A stretch of 64,000 nucleotides of DNA, from the NCBI RefSeq assembly GCF_000224145.3, contig NC_020179.2:2108796-2172795 (forward strand), written 5' to 3'. Shown one piece after another: positions 48,807-61,397 of the stretch (position 1 is its first letter; the number at the start of each line of letters is the position of its first letter). The position numbers and the translations under genes are program-made. Origin of the DNA: Ciona intestinalis (taxonomy: Eukaryota; Chordata; Ascidiacea; Phlebobranchia; Cionidae). The notes beneath the pieces were generated by a model. That model was not told the origin of the DNA. It was given only the letters and a program-made list of their open reading frames with translations, and did not search any database.

Positions 48807-49018
48807 ATTATTGATTAAACATCGCAGCATACAGTGCTAAGTTAGCACTTTTTTCCATTGGTAACATTTTAACCTTTTTTGATATTAAATTGTTCAAATC
48901 TTGTTTTCTTTAGAAAAAAGGTCGATTTTCCTGAAAATTAAGTTTGAAAACGTGCCGCGTGTGCGTAATCTGTTATGTAGAATAACTAAAACAAAATAAA
49001 GTCCACATTTTATTATTG

Positions 49019-49212
49019 TATAGTACGGTGGGGGAAGATGGGACACCTTTAGCACATAATATCCAAATATCCTAATCGTGTTTCAAACAATTAACAACGG
49101 CCTGTGGGAGTCGCAAGGATATGGTTTTATAATTCTTTGAATATTTTTGTTACTACTAAATGAGAAGAGACAATAGAATATATACGTGTCCCATCTTCCC
49201 CCAACCTACTCT
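49019..49212 (+). mobile_element. MITE, full length
   Basis: TATAGTACGGTGGGGGAAGA to TCCCATCTTCCCCCAACCTA. Confidence 0.9.
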
Positions 49213-50028
49213 ATTGAATAAAAAAGAAGCATTCAATATATCAAATCGGAAAATAGAATTTTCTTTCGTTCTTTAGACACTACAGGAACCGTCAAAGTTT
49301 GACACTTTTTCGGATCCCATGAAGCCTACTGTCGCACCCGCAACTTTTTTACTCGAGCGTTTTTACGCGTTTTTTAAACGTTGTTTCGTGTTTTAAATAT
49401 TCTTACTAATAAAATTCCCATTTAAATACTTTTTTATGTGTGAATATGAAAAGAGTGATCTGTTTTGTTCGAATAGAAACACTATTACACAAGCCAACGT
49501 AACAAAACTACTCGTGCGTGATAATATTTTGTGAAGTGCCAGCTGTTTTTTATTTTTCTTATTTTTTTAACGTAAATAATTAAGCTTATGCCACTAAGCT
49601 TGTTTTAATCAACCGTATGTATATATAAGTTGAATAGGCAGACAAAAAGATAAAGTTTCTAAAAATATACGTTCATATGCCTGAATAACGAGTATACATC
49701 GTCTGTTGTTATGTTATAGCCTGCTGTAAAAAGGTTCGGGTTTATCTCGTGTTGCTAAAATAAATTAGATCTCAATCTCAAAAAATCATTCAATCTCAAA
49801 TAATTAAGTTTGTTGGTCTGCCATAACTAGTATATAATGAGTTTTCATTTTAAAAACATCGCTCTAAGTTTCACTAAAAACAAAATAGAACCATTATTCT
49901 TTGGAAATTACATTCAGTCGGCTACTTAACACCGGTTTACTTTTTCTTGCGTTTTAGAAGTCTAGGATTGTCAATTAATTAGCTTCATAATAACATCTAA
50001 ACTTCCTGTTCACTTCAAAGACTTAAAT

Positions 50029-53000
50029 ATGAAGATTCCTTCAACGGAAGATATAAAAGCAATTTTTAAACGACTTCGTTCCGTGAAAACAAACAAGGTA
50101 CATGAGAGTCATGGGGCTACTACAACTTTAAGCTTTAATTGTTTCTAATCTGTTTTTTAATAAAGTTAATTTTTGTTAAATAAATATAAATACAGAAAAC
50201 TTTACCTTTTTATTTTAATTTAATTGATTTATCATTGTAGACGTGTTTTGACTGCGCAGCGAAGAATCCAACCTGGGCCAGCATTACTTACGGTGTTTTT
50301 CTATGTATTGACTGCTCAGGTGTTCACAGATCTCTTGGTGTACATCTAACTTTCATAAGGTTAGTTGTGTAATGTAAATTCTATTTCAAAACTCACAATG
50401 GCGTTCGCGTAGTTTATCTAATATTGTGGCACAGTGGTTACAGCACTTGTATCTAGATAAGAGACAAGTTCGAGACTCAACGCTGCCAACATTGTGATCA
50501 AATTCTTCCTGGACATGGCTATTTAATTTAACTGCAACCTATTGGTCGCTTGTTGTTAAAATTACTATATGAAAAATCACCCATACATAATAAAACCTAA
50601 ACTAAACCATCAACAAAGTTACATATGTGGTAAATCATAAAGGGGTACAAAGCCGAAGGTATAAAACAGCTTACCCATTTTATGACCACTGTCGTTGCAT
50701 TTCCATATGAGAGTAATATAAGTTACATTTATTCATTCAATAAAACTAACCTAAATACACAAACTAATTACACTATAATACAGTTCTTGTATTCCAGTTT
50801 TCATCCTAAAAAAGTAATTTATTCCTTTCTATCCAAGGTCTGTTGAGTTGGATCAAAAATGGACGTGGGACCAACTACGTTCAATGCAAGTTGGTGGAAA
50901 TGCGGCAGCAAGAGCATTTTTTCGCTCTCATGGTTGTAACGTGGTATCAGACGATATACAGGCTAAATACAACAGCAGAGCAGCTGTTTTATATAGAGGA
51001 AAAATTGAAAGTCTGTCTGCTGAAGCTCTGAAGAAATATGACGCATCGGTTTGTGTTTTGTTTCTTTGATATGTTCTCTGGTCTACTTGTTTTTTTTATT
51101 AAAGTGTTTTTAAATCAATCAATTCTAATTTATCTTTTCACAGCAAGATGCAACTTAAAGTAAACATATTTATTGAAACATATTAGATGTTATAAATTAA
51201 TGACATAAAACCCAAAACACTATTTCCTTGAATGCGCCCATATTGTACTAAATATATATATTAATAAGTCAGTAATATTACCTTTCACTAATTAATTTGT
51301 AAAAAAAATAATAAGTATATATATATATTTGTGTGTGTGTAAATTACACAGTGTAATATTAAATACATGTATATAAGCATTTTAATACATAGGCTTTAAT
51401 TTGATTTATTTGAGGCAGTTTTTAATTTTGAAGTTTTGTTGCATAGGTTCTTCATTTGCCTTCTAATATTGAAGATACTTCTGCAAAGAAAGTCTCCACA
51501 GCAGAAGAGGACTTTTTCAGCAAATATACTGGAGGAGCAGTTACTCCCACTCAGAGCCTGAGTAAAGCAACTAAAAGATCAAACTCCCCTTCCCAGGGAA
51601 TGAAGACCGTGTCCTCTTCACCTGCTCTTCTTTTAGTAGATCAATCAGATGAACAGGGTAGGATCTGTATTACTGTATTTTTTTACAACATATCGAAAAA
51701 GAAAGTGGTTATAGCAAAATAAAAATGTAATTGTTATAAATCTAAAAAGTTTAAAGACCACAGGAAGTGTGTAAATTTAAGAAAAAAAAGATGTAAAATT
51801 GAAAAAGCGTATATACATTTATATCTAAATTTATAAAATTTTATTTATACATTTTGTTCACTTTGACAGCCAATGGAACTGGTTCACTGTCCAGCAAAGA
51901 ACAAGTATTTTTTGATAAGTTTACTGCACAGAAACCACTGGCTCCTTCACCAAAACTTAACAAACAAGTGAAAAAAACAACCCTTAAATCAGGAGGTACG
52001 TTTCAATCAATGCGTTTATTGCTGATTTTATTTGTACAATCAAAAATAGTTTTGTAGTATTGTCGGCTTTTTTGTGGTCTGAGAGCATTAGTAGTTTTTA
52101 GACAAATATGTTGTTTTATTTAACTAACATTTAAACAATAGTTCCAGGGTTTTATATGCTGTTTAATTGAATAAATTTTCAATTACTTTTTTATATATAT
52201 ATATTTACTGAGATTTATATTTGAACAAACACCATTTCTATAACAGGGCCTAGTATAGATAAAGCTCTTTCCGCATGGAACCAGCCAACGACAGAAGACC
52301 AAAAACTATCTGACACCAAAACCACCTCATTAAGTGACAAGAAATCTAAAGAAGATGACTTTTTCAAATCTTTCACCAATTCTGAACCCACCCCAACTTT
52401 AACCCAAGCTAATGGGAATTCCCCAGGCCCCGCTACACCCCCAAATGAAAACAGCAGCTCCCCTGCATCAGATGAATGGCCAGATTTAGAGGATGATGGT
52501 GAAGAAAAGACAGAGAAAGAAACACCGGCTCCAAAGCCCCAGGCGGCACCTAAAGTCATTCTCGCTGCACCAACCCTAAGCTCGCTGTCTAGCACAAAGT
52601 CGTCGAGTATTATAACCAAGAAGAAGAAAGGTGAATATGTTGCTTTTGGGTTAAAAATTAGACTTTTTTGGGGGTTTGGGGTAAATGTGCTTTTCTGCTA
52701 GGTGTGTGCGTACTTTTGTGTTGGTTTAATTAATTGAAACCTTAGCATACCAAGTATTTAGTTTAATGCCCTTTTCGGTTCAATGCTTTTTCACTAAAGT
52801 AGAACACTACCATATGTGCTGCAAGTGTAAGGTTTTTACCTAGAACTAGCTGTTTGTTTTTTGTTTCATTTGTAACAAGATTTTTAATTGTTTTACATTA
52901 CCTGCACTATGTCTCAGTGGTTAGCCTTACATTGTAACTAGACAATACTGGTTTGATGCTGATTACTAAAACTATTGATGGCACACTTTTTAGGCAAGAT

Positions 53001-56000
53001 ACAGAAGTGGTTCTTAAACTTTTTTGTATGCTTTTTTAAAAAAATGCTTATCAGATTTACCCTAATATGTATTATGATTTAAGTTAATTAAAAAGCGAAA
53101 ACATCCAATTACATCAGTTATATTTAATATGGCAAATGCACTAGCTTTTTGGCAACGAGTTGTTCGATGTCTTGTCAAGTATTACAATTGGTACAATTTT
53201 TATGTGAATTTTGTTTGGTAGCTTATTTACCTTTCAAATATGAGAAATTTAACCCAGTTTAAGAAACGCTGAGACACAGGAATAGCTTAAACCCCGCGGT
53301 TACTTTCAACATAGCCTACATTGAACCTCTCGTTAAAAAAATCTGTGTATGAAAGTTTTTGAGACAAAACATATGTGTAAACTTCGTTATAACGAATGTT
53401 GTTGCTCTGCCATGCAAGGGTGAAATAAACATTATCAATACATGTAGCAGGAGCAAGTAAGAAGGGTGGATTTGGAGCACAAAAAGTGAAGACCAACTTT
53501 GATCATCTGGAAGCCCATGCAAAGAAGACGGAAGCCGAATCGAAGTCCTTTCCCTCCCGGACTCCTGCAGAGGAGTAAGTTCCATTATTTTAGATGTAGT
53601 TTACAATTCTCTACATATGCAGGTCGTTATCTGTTCTTTTAAGGTTGCAAAGACACTTTACAAAAAGCAGAAAATAGCAGTTAGTTACATTTTTTTTAAA
53701 TAGGTGGCTTTAAAATGTTTTACTGCACTTACGAAAGTTTTATTATTGGAAAACATATGAGCATTATCAAATTTTACTTTGTCTATTCTTCTTCTGTAGT
53801 TGCTCAACAATATTTTGGGCACTATCTATCAAAAAAAGACGATTTTAGTCTGCCACTGCGCTACTACTTTTAAGAAAAATTTGGCAAACGAGTCTAAAAA
53901 ATGCCCTTTTCTTATTTATACCTTACTTTACCACAGGCCTATCTCTTCAAGACTAACATTATCTGCTGCTCTTACAAATGAAAAGAAGACCAAACACAGT
54001 GGGCAAAAAGGTGTCGTAAGTGAGAGGTTAGGAATGGCTGGTGGTGGAAACAGGACCAATGTCTCACATTCTGCCTCTATACAAACCATAGAGCAAGTAT
54101 GTATGTTGTTTATGTTGTTTTTATCCAGAGTTTTACATATCATATACAATTTTGAGGTTGATTTTTTGTGTGAAAGATGTTAGATAGTCATAACAAATTT
54201 AACAATAGGAAATTATAAATTAAAATGGCCATACAGAGATGCTTAAAGGCACAAATATTGCATAAAAATCTAACTGTTAAAGTAAAAAAATTAGAAGGTG
54301 CGACAATGTATGGGACAATGTATGGGCTATTGATAAAAAAAATAAACAAATAAAAAATATTGACTTTATAGTATTTTGTTTTCAACCAAACAAAGTCACT
54401 TTAATGTTCAGTTTTATTTCTGTGGGGAAATGCGAGGTTACACTGGAGAAGGCACTTTTTTGTGTTTTAAACGGAATTTCTAATTTTATCAAAAAATTTC
54501 TATCAATGTACACAAACATTACTTTTTATCAATATACACATTTTTTTTCGTTGGTATGCCCCTTTCAGTTTAGTTTTATTTACCAAACACTTTGTTTTGA
54601 TACCTGCATTTATGTGCAAGACCTAATTATACACAATATGTTAACTTACCTACACTGACTGGCATATAAAAGCCATATGCTCTAATCCAGTCATGTGCAA
54701 CCAGTGGCCTGATTTTGCAATGTGCGATTAGCACTTTGAAAAAGTTGTGTGGCTCATTTCCAACCACAATTATTGACGGTTTTTCAATAAACTGTCACAC
54801 AAGTGTCTAATCGACTGCATTAAATCTATTTCTTAAATACATGGGTCTAGGATAGGAAAGTCGTTTTATGATGCTCTTTTTTTCTCGGAAAATCATGTGG
54901 CCACCGTTGTCTTTCAAAATTTTGTATTTGGTCCTCCAGTGAAAAAAGTTGCACGACATGCCTGATCTAAGATCTGTAAAAATAGGTGCAATGCATCACT
55001 CATGCAGCCCCCAAATTAAGTTACCCATATCATTACACCAACACCCAGGTTGACCCAAATGGTCGCAAAGATCGACATTTTCGTAACGGACGTCGCAAAA
55101 ATCGCTACTTGGACGACGACTTTGACAGCGATAGCGATGGAAATGATGATTTTGTTGTTGTTAAAAAGTCACCCTCGTACCTCCATGACTATGAAAGCAG
55201 TAGTGTAGATCGAATGTCTTTCGGCAAAAAATCTCAAAATGATTTTGCACCGCCGTCTTATACTCAAAGGTATTTAAGTTTTCTGCATTATCTTCACCAC
55301 TAATATTGTTTAGTTTGGTCAATTTTTGACAATTGTAGTTAGAATATTGTTATATTTAATTTTATTCTTTGTGGTTGCGGTCCTGTTCAGGGACCTGGGA
55401 TTTAGGCCAGGTTTGGCCTATTACATTAACAACTGGAAAACTTATTTAAGTTTTTCATGTGCCGGTGCTCGTTTTTGCGATAGCGCAGTCAGACACCTGT
55501 TTTTCGCAGTCGGCATCTAAAATCCCTTTGCCCCTAAACCACTAACTATGGTGCCAGACCTTCTGAGTTTTGAATATTGTATTGCATTTGGCTGATCTGT
55601 TTGAGGCTGGTTATGTTTTTCCATGTTTAAATCTCCACTATTTATGGGAAGTTTTTTACTTTTTATTCCTGTTTTTTTTTTGCAATTTTAACTAGAATTT
55701 CAAAAAAAGATTCTACATCATGAAGTCTAAAGAATATTTTTCCAAAGAAAAATAAATATATATATTTTATTTTCCAAAACCCTATTTTTAGTACAAGGAA
55801 AGCTCCAGTGTTTCCTGAAAGTGAAATGAGTGCTGATATGAAAGAGAAGTTACGTGGAGCTAAAGCAATATCATCGGAAATGTTACATGGCAGCACTACA
55901 GACAGTGATGTAAGTATTTGTTTTTTGGCAGAATTTTAAAGTGTTTCCATTTTTTGACTGGTTAAAGATTATAATATTTTAAAGCGCATCACTGGAGGAT

Positions 56001-57724
56001 TTCTTTTATTTAAAAAGGCTTAACTTAAGCTGTATATCTACTGATTTTGTTTCTGTATTTTCACTTTTAAGAAATATAATAATTAAGCTTTTTGTTTGTT
56101 TTTGTAAAGTTGTANANATTTNTATTTTAAACTTTAAATTTGGGCAATGGGCCAAATTTTGTTTAAATCCCAAGTCCTTTGGCAGACCTGGCTATGGGAT
56201 TACTGGCTACTGCTATAGGATAGAATTTTTGATTTTTTTAAATATTTGATTTTGCAACTTTTTGGAATAAATTTTACGTTAAATTGTTTTAACGTAAAAA
56301 ATGTAATTGAAAAGTCTAATGAGCAAACAAGCACATCGCGACCAAAATGCACACACCGGCGCCGAATGACGGTTGCCGGGCTCATGGTACCCCAAACATG
56401 TAGCGAGGCTGAGAAAGTGGAGGTAACCATTAGTGGGCAGTAGAGCTGCAACAAAATGGTCATAATACAAAAGTATTACTGACCGAACAATTATTACATT
56501 TTTCATATTTTTGTTTTTTTAGTTAATTCAGCATTTATATTTTTAAATGAAACTATTTTTACTGCCTAAAAAAATCTCTTTAGGAATGTAGTTTCTAATA
56601 GTCTAACATCTACTTCTATAGAACTATATGTTTTCTGTAGGTTTATGTCCATCTATGATCTATGTTTGCCAGAGTTAAGACTTTAATATTTAATTTTTTA
56701 TTTTTAAGGGTATAATATTTTTAAAAACTTTGTTTTGCTAACTTTTAAAGTACTACAACACTGTGTCATGGAGCAGTGATCGCCCTCAGGTAAAGAGTGA
56801 CAACTTGTGCAAAAAAATTCTCTGTTATTTGTCCCATTGCATGCGTATGCGTGTGAATGTTTTTCTCAGTTTCTTCGGAAATTTCATATTTTGTTTCATT
56901 ATTATTTAGAAACAGGGTCAATATTTTTTTCAGTGTTGTCCGGATAGAGTATTGCATTTGTAAATCTATTTTATTTCCAGTGATTTCATATTTTACCAGG
57001 ATCACATTGGTCGCAACCAATTAATTAGATTCAAGTTTTACAAATTCATGTTCAAATTTTTCAACTTATTTTTGACCTAAAATTTGTTGTTTTTTGATAG
57101 AAATTTCAATTCGAATGTAACTTTAGTTTAGTAGCAGTTTAGCACAATGGTTAAGGTACATTGGTTGTAGCTTTGGTGCTTGTAGCATTAAGGTGGCGGG
57201 TTAAATAGGCCTATACTGGTTAAAAAAGTTCAATGAAAATTTTCAAATAAATAAAATATTAAAGGGGGGGCAGGGGGTGTCCCTCTTGGCGCCCACCCCA
57301 ATGTCTGCTGCTGCTTACAATAAGTTCTAGACGTTGTTTTTATTTTTTTTCTCAATGTTTTCCAAGAGTATTTTATAAGCTTATTTTCACACAGGCTCGT
57401 GCACGATTAACAAAATTTGAAGGCCAATCCAGCATCAGTAGTAGTGACTTTTTTGATGAAAACAGGTAAGTGCCCTTTTAACAAGACAGCACCATGTTAT
57501 ACCCAGATTATATTAAAAATACACATGCTACAAATGACAATCTAAAATGCTCTTTACCCCCATCTAGCGGTTCCAACCAACGACGTTTGACTTCAAGTCC
57601 ACAGTCGGTACTTTCAGCTGACATGACGCAACTAAAGGAGGGTGTTCGTAACATGGCTGGTCGTTTGTCTTCGATGGCAAATGATGTCTACAATGCTATA
57701 CCTGTAAGTAAACATTTTGAATGA
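50029..57724 (+). CDS. ARFGAP2/3: ArfGAP2/3-type ADP-ribosylation factor GTPase-activating protein
   Basis: Twelve exons: 50029-50097, 50241-50359, 50838-51048, 51447-51657, 51870-51995, 52247-52630, 53451-53574, 53937-54096, 55049-55269, 55792-55909, 57395-57465, 57568-57724; about 656 residues, longer than vertebrate ARFGAP2/3 (about 520). The ArfGAP domain spans roughly residues 10-130: the zinc finger CFDC-x16-CIDC (CX2CX16CX2C), then [10 protein letters not shown] with the arginine finger, and [18 protein letters not shown] with [11 protein letters not shown]. The rest is low-complexity Ser/Pro/Lys with repeated DFFSKYT, VFFDKFT and DFFKSFT motifs, then [18 protein letters not shown] with SHS, KAISSEM and SSISSSDFF: the BoCCS/ArfGAP2-3 pattern. 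The end, [20 protein letters not shown], is the amphipathic membrane/coatomer segment. It stimulates GTP hydrolysis on Arf1 at the Golgi for COPI coat cycling. The annotated stop reads through a perfect GTAAGT at 57704; splicing to 58684-58695 is the alternative. Confidence 0.92.
50425..50738 (+). mobile_element. tRNA-headed SINE, ArfGAP intron 2
   Basis: Head TTGTGGCACAGTGGTTACAG, B-box-like AGTTCGAGACTCAACGC, tail AAGTTACATTTATTCATTCA. Confidence 0.85.
51300..51345 (+). repeat. TA/TG microsatellite
   Basis: AAGTATATATATATATTTGT followed by GTGTGTGTG, in ArfGAP intron 3. Confidence 0.8.
52905..53445. repeat. Degraded SINE apparently split by the hAT-like MITE
   Basis: A tRNA-like head (TGTCTCAGTGGTTAGCC) lies at 52913-52990 and a SINE-like tail (TAACGAATGTTGTTGCTCTG) near 53391-53445, on either side of the element at 53003-53273. 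ArfGAP exon 7 starts at 53451, directly after. Confidence 0.45.
53003..53273 (+). mobile_element. hAT-like MITE, ArfGAP intron 6
   Basis: Ends AGTGGTTCTTAAACTTTTTT and CCCAGTTTAAGAAACGCTGA form imperfect terminal inverted repeats. The body is the reverse complement of 25188-25455. Confidence 0.65.
55365..55520 (+). mobile_element. Second SINE family, body segment
   Basis: TTCTTTGTGGTTGCGGTCCT, GACCTGGGATTTAGGCCAGG, then AACTGGAAAACTTATTTAAG; about 80% like 28575-28690. Confidence 0.6.
56751..56789 (+). CDS. Candidate 39-nt in-frame microexon of ArfGAP2/3
   Basis: Preceded by a pyrimidine-rich tract with a branch-point-like GCTAAC and CTTTTAAAG, followed by GTAAAG. It encodes [13 protein letters not shown] in phase 0, matching the phase on both sides (exons ending 55909 and starting 57395). 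Optional because the family alignment does not need it. Confidence 0.3.
57137..57215 (+). repeat. tRNA-like SINE head fragment
   Basis: TAGCAGTTTAGCACAATGGT with GGTGGCGGGTTAAATAG about 50 bp on; no body follows. Confidence 0.4.
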
Positions 57725-58436
57725 ATGAATGTAACTTGTTTATTCTTAGTGGAGTTGTGTAATATGAAAGTTTTTTTTATACACTTACTCAGTGGCGCAG
57801 TTAGAAAAAAAAATTTCCAAAAAACGTTTTTTTTTAGTATTTTCTTTTAATTTTTTTATTCAATTTTTATTTTTCATTTTTTTTTTGGTTAAAAGGGGGC
57901 GGTTTGTGACCCCCTAACCCCCTGGCTGCGCCACTACACGTACTGCTCACTTTTAGAGTTGCAACTTAGCTAACTTTGTTGCTAAACATTTTTAAGAATT
58001 TTTTTGGTTTGGTATTGGTTACAATATGAACCAATTTTAAGCGGCAACTGTATCGGGGTCTTATTTAGTGACGTACACACCCAGAAATGTGGTGGTGTAA
58101 ATCCAGTAGGGAAGGACTGTGTAACCGCTGCCTGCAAAAAAAATTATAGTTATAGCCAGTTGCATATTTTTACTGAATTTATTTGATGTAACAATACATT
58201 CATACAGTACAGTAGTTTTATTCAGAAATTTATGTGCCCCAACTTCATATTTCTGCAAGGAGAGAACCCCCTTTTAATATTATAGGATCTCAGACAAAAA
58301 TAAACTAATATTTGTCCATACAAACCTATGTTAAATAAACGTATGGCCCGTAAGTTCACCCAGTAATTTATACCCGGCCCTCCTGTAATAGAGGTCTCAC
58401 ACCCCTCCAGTAGGGCACACTGTGACACTTTTTTTT

Positions 58437-58650
58437 TATTTTATACAACTTACTTTATCCTCGCCTGTCCGAAAAACGACAGTCGTTATCACACGGGTTT
58501 AACACCTTACGAGTTACCATGTATGTTACTTTGTGGNNNNNNNNNNNNNNNNNNNNNNNNNNNNNNNNNNNNNNNNNNNNNNNNNNCCACAATGGTAGCA
58601 GCATCGAGCCTTCAACCCATTACCTCTGGGTTACAGGCAGGCACGCTAAT
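58437..58650 (-). mobile_element. tRNA-headed SINE containing an assembly gap
   Basis: Reverse tail TCCTCGCCTGTCCGAAAAAC before the 50 N (58537-58586), and the head side TCGAGCCTTCAACCCATTAC after it. Confidence 0.8.
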
Positions 58651-60163
58651 TTAAAAATTTACATTCGTTTTCATATTTTTCAGATTAACAGATAGTCAAA
58701 TTATGCTCAAAACGCAAACAAAATCATCATATAGTATCAGATGGCCACACCTGTACAGCTATATTTATTTACTGATGCCGTTTCTACCAGTTTAAACTAG
58801 CTAAAACTGGTTCTGACCAGTTTGTTTTACGTTTCCTCACCTGTCAGATTTTACTTGTTTTTATTTATTTTTCTTGGAAAATGTAATCGGTAAGGGAATA
58901 GCACTTGTTATATTATGTGCAATGTACAGAACTATAGGTGACAGTTTCATTTGGAATCATGTTGCATTCCGGTATCATAGAAATACGATGCATTTTTAAA
59001 AGTTCTGTATTTTTTCAGACAGATTCTTATGAAAATGTGCTTTTATTGTTAAAACCTAAACCCCGATTTATTTAAAGAATTTTTGATGTGTGTGTTAACT
59101 AAAAATAGAATTTTCTTGGGTAAAATTAATTGTCTAAAACAGCCTCAGTAACCTTAATTGTAAATCCCTAATATATTATACTACTATGATATGTACTTCT
59201 AACTTTAACAACATTTCCTGCTAAAACTGATAATTGTACATAGCACAGTAAACTGTGAATGAAAAATGTTGCCATTTTAGAATTTTTAGCCAGCATCCTT
59301 TATCGCCACTCTGTTTATGTCAATGCTAGTCAATTGTTTGTTTTTTTGTCCCGCCCCTGCATTTTAGGGTTGCCAACCCCACTTACTAACCAATAATGAA
59401 AAAATGTGTTTTGAAAATATCAGTGTTTTGGCAGTCTTAAAAAGAAGTACTTTTGCTGGAACAAAAAATGTTAATTTAACAACAAAAAAAAAGCAAACTA
59501 AAATAAGAACACTTGGAATTTTTTCCTGAATCCAATAATGTACTTCATTTCTGACAGCCAAAAATATACCGACGACCGCACTGTTCTATTTTCCCGTCCT
59601 GGTCGGCGCCTTTTTGTTGGTAATTCTCTGCATATTTTATTCGCGACTGTACATAGCATGCGTGGGTGCTTCCCTGTATAAATGTAGACGTAATTGTAGG
59701 ACATGCGATTATGGGGTGTGCCATTTTGATCTTTTTTGACGTATTAGTGTATTATTTCGCGGAAAACCGATCGGTTTTGAAATGGTTTTATTGTACAAGT
59801 GGGGAAATAAAGATATCAAGGTCAAATAAGTTTCATTATTACAAATTTATTAATTGGCGTTCTCGCAGGTGTTTTTGTGCGAACGGCGTTCTGTTTTCTC
59901 TATATAATTAGTTTAAATTTGCTTTCAGTCAAGTTTCTGCTTTCACATGGACACTTGATGCTGTATCTGTATGGAAATCGTTTAACGTTAGGTACACACC
60001 AATAATGCTACATAGGGTCTTCAAGAGTTCTATTCTATGTAGATGAGGTCATGCGGCTTGGCACGCCACGGAAGCCTGGATTTAGGAAAGGTTGGCATAT
60101 TTCCCCAGCACCCTGGGTGGTACTAACTTGAGTAGCAGCCAATAATTAATTTGGCAATAAATC

Positions 60164-60355
60164 TATAGTAGGGTAGGGGAACATAGAACACATTTTTTCA
60201 TTTTCCTCGCTTTATTTGCTAGTAAACCAAAAACATACAAAGAATTATAAAACCGTATCCTCTAGACTCCCATAGACCGTTCTGATTTGTTAAAAACACG
60301 ATCAGGATTTTTAGATATTATGTGCTGAAGGTGTCCCATCTCTCAAACACCACAG
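60164..60355 (-). mobile_element. MITE, degraded right end
   Basis: TAGTAGGGTAGGGGAACATA to GGTGTCCCATCTCTCAAACA. Confidence 0.8.
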
Positions 60356-60751
60356 TATTGCAATGAATAAATGTATAAAAATTCCAAACGCTGCAGGAGT
60401 AAAAACTCAGGCGTGTGACAATGCATTTTCTTAATTTTTTCTTAAGGGAAAAGTCTCACTGAATTTTAACTTTCTCTAATTTCTAAACAACTAAAGTAAA
60501 TTTAAAAACATTACAATAATGCTTTTACATTGTGAACTTTTAAAACAATTGAAAAGCATATACTCTTTTAGTTTATTTTCAACACTGTGTTATTTTTTTT
60601 ATGGTGGCAACTTTATCACATTTGACCATCTCTATCCATACACAAATTTTCGCTCTTTAGTGGTATATACCCTTCAAGAGAGTATAAAGTTTCTGTTCCC
60701 TTTAATTAAGTTGATTAAAGGGGCATACTAGCAAAGCATTTAAATTTGATT

Positions 60752-60880
60752 ACTGGAGTAAGGGAAGACGGAACAGCTTTACCACATAATATCCAAATAA
60801 CCTAATCGTGTTGAAAGCAATTAACTATCGTTACCGTATATGCGTCTATTCGGTGTCCCATTTCCTCAACCCACTATATT
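60752..60880 (+). mobile_element. MITE with large internal deletion
   Basis: GGAGTAAGGGAAGACGGAAC, then TTACCACATAATATCC and TGTCCCATTTCCTCAACCCA; about 65 bp are missing from the 3' body. Confidence 0.75.
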
Positions 60881-61352
60881 AAGTAGCGGTTCTCAAATGT
60901 TATCTAAAAGTACCTGTTTAAAATAAAGCAGCCACTGAAAATATCTCGTAAAATAGAAATGTTGGAGTAAAAATCTGCCGCTGCAATTCATAAGATCGGC
61001 TTTAGATCACTTTTGAGCATCTCTAACTATTAACAAATATAGATTTTTTATTTGTATGCACTTTTCAATTAATAAGTAGTACGAAATCTTCATGCGAAAT
61101 TTTACAAAAAAACGATTGGAAACTGTTTTAATTATATTTTTAACGCAAAAGTCCCATCTTTAAAGCTTGTGTGTGCTAAGAGCAGGAATGCACGTTTCAG
61201 CTATATAAGCTAATAAGCATATTCGAAGAACGCTTATGGTACTTTTTTTAACACACTATAATTGCAACAGAGTCATTTTATTCTCGTTTTCCGTCCAACG
61301 ATTTAAAAACACGCCGTTCAATGTGTCAGAAAAATTCAATTATTAGCGGAAC

Positions 61353-61386
61353 CATGGCCTACTCAATACATATTGAGTAGGCCATG
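61353..61386. mobile_element. 34-bp perfect palindromic mini-element with perfect 7-bp duplication
   Basis: Two 16-bp arms, CATGGCCTACTCAATA and TATTGAGTAGGCCATG, around a 2-bp centre. Flanked on both sides by GCGGAAC (61346-61352 and 61387-61393). On the minus strand it sits just after the TMED stop and before the AATAAA at 61282-61277, so it would form a hairpin in that 3' UTR. Confidence 0.85.
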
Positions 61387-61397
61387 GCGGAACTTAT

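Larger units (their letters stand above)
47861..50028. other. Intergenic, dominated by a MITE run
   Basis: Between the kinase stop and the ArfGAP ATG. About half of 47960-49212 is MITE sequence. 49213-50028 is AT-rich with no recognisable element; the ArfGAP promoter should lie there. Confidence 0.6.
57725..61397. other. Intergenic between convergent ArfGAP and p24/TMED genes
   Basis: Holds a gapped SINE (58437-58650), a possible terminal ArfGAP exon (58684-58695), a second-family SINE remnant near 60050-60140 and two MITEs. 58700-60050 shows no gene; AATAAA occurs at 59806-59811. 60880-61280 contains nothing I can assign. Confidence 0.55.
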
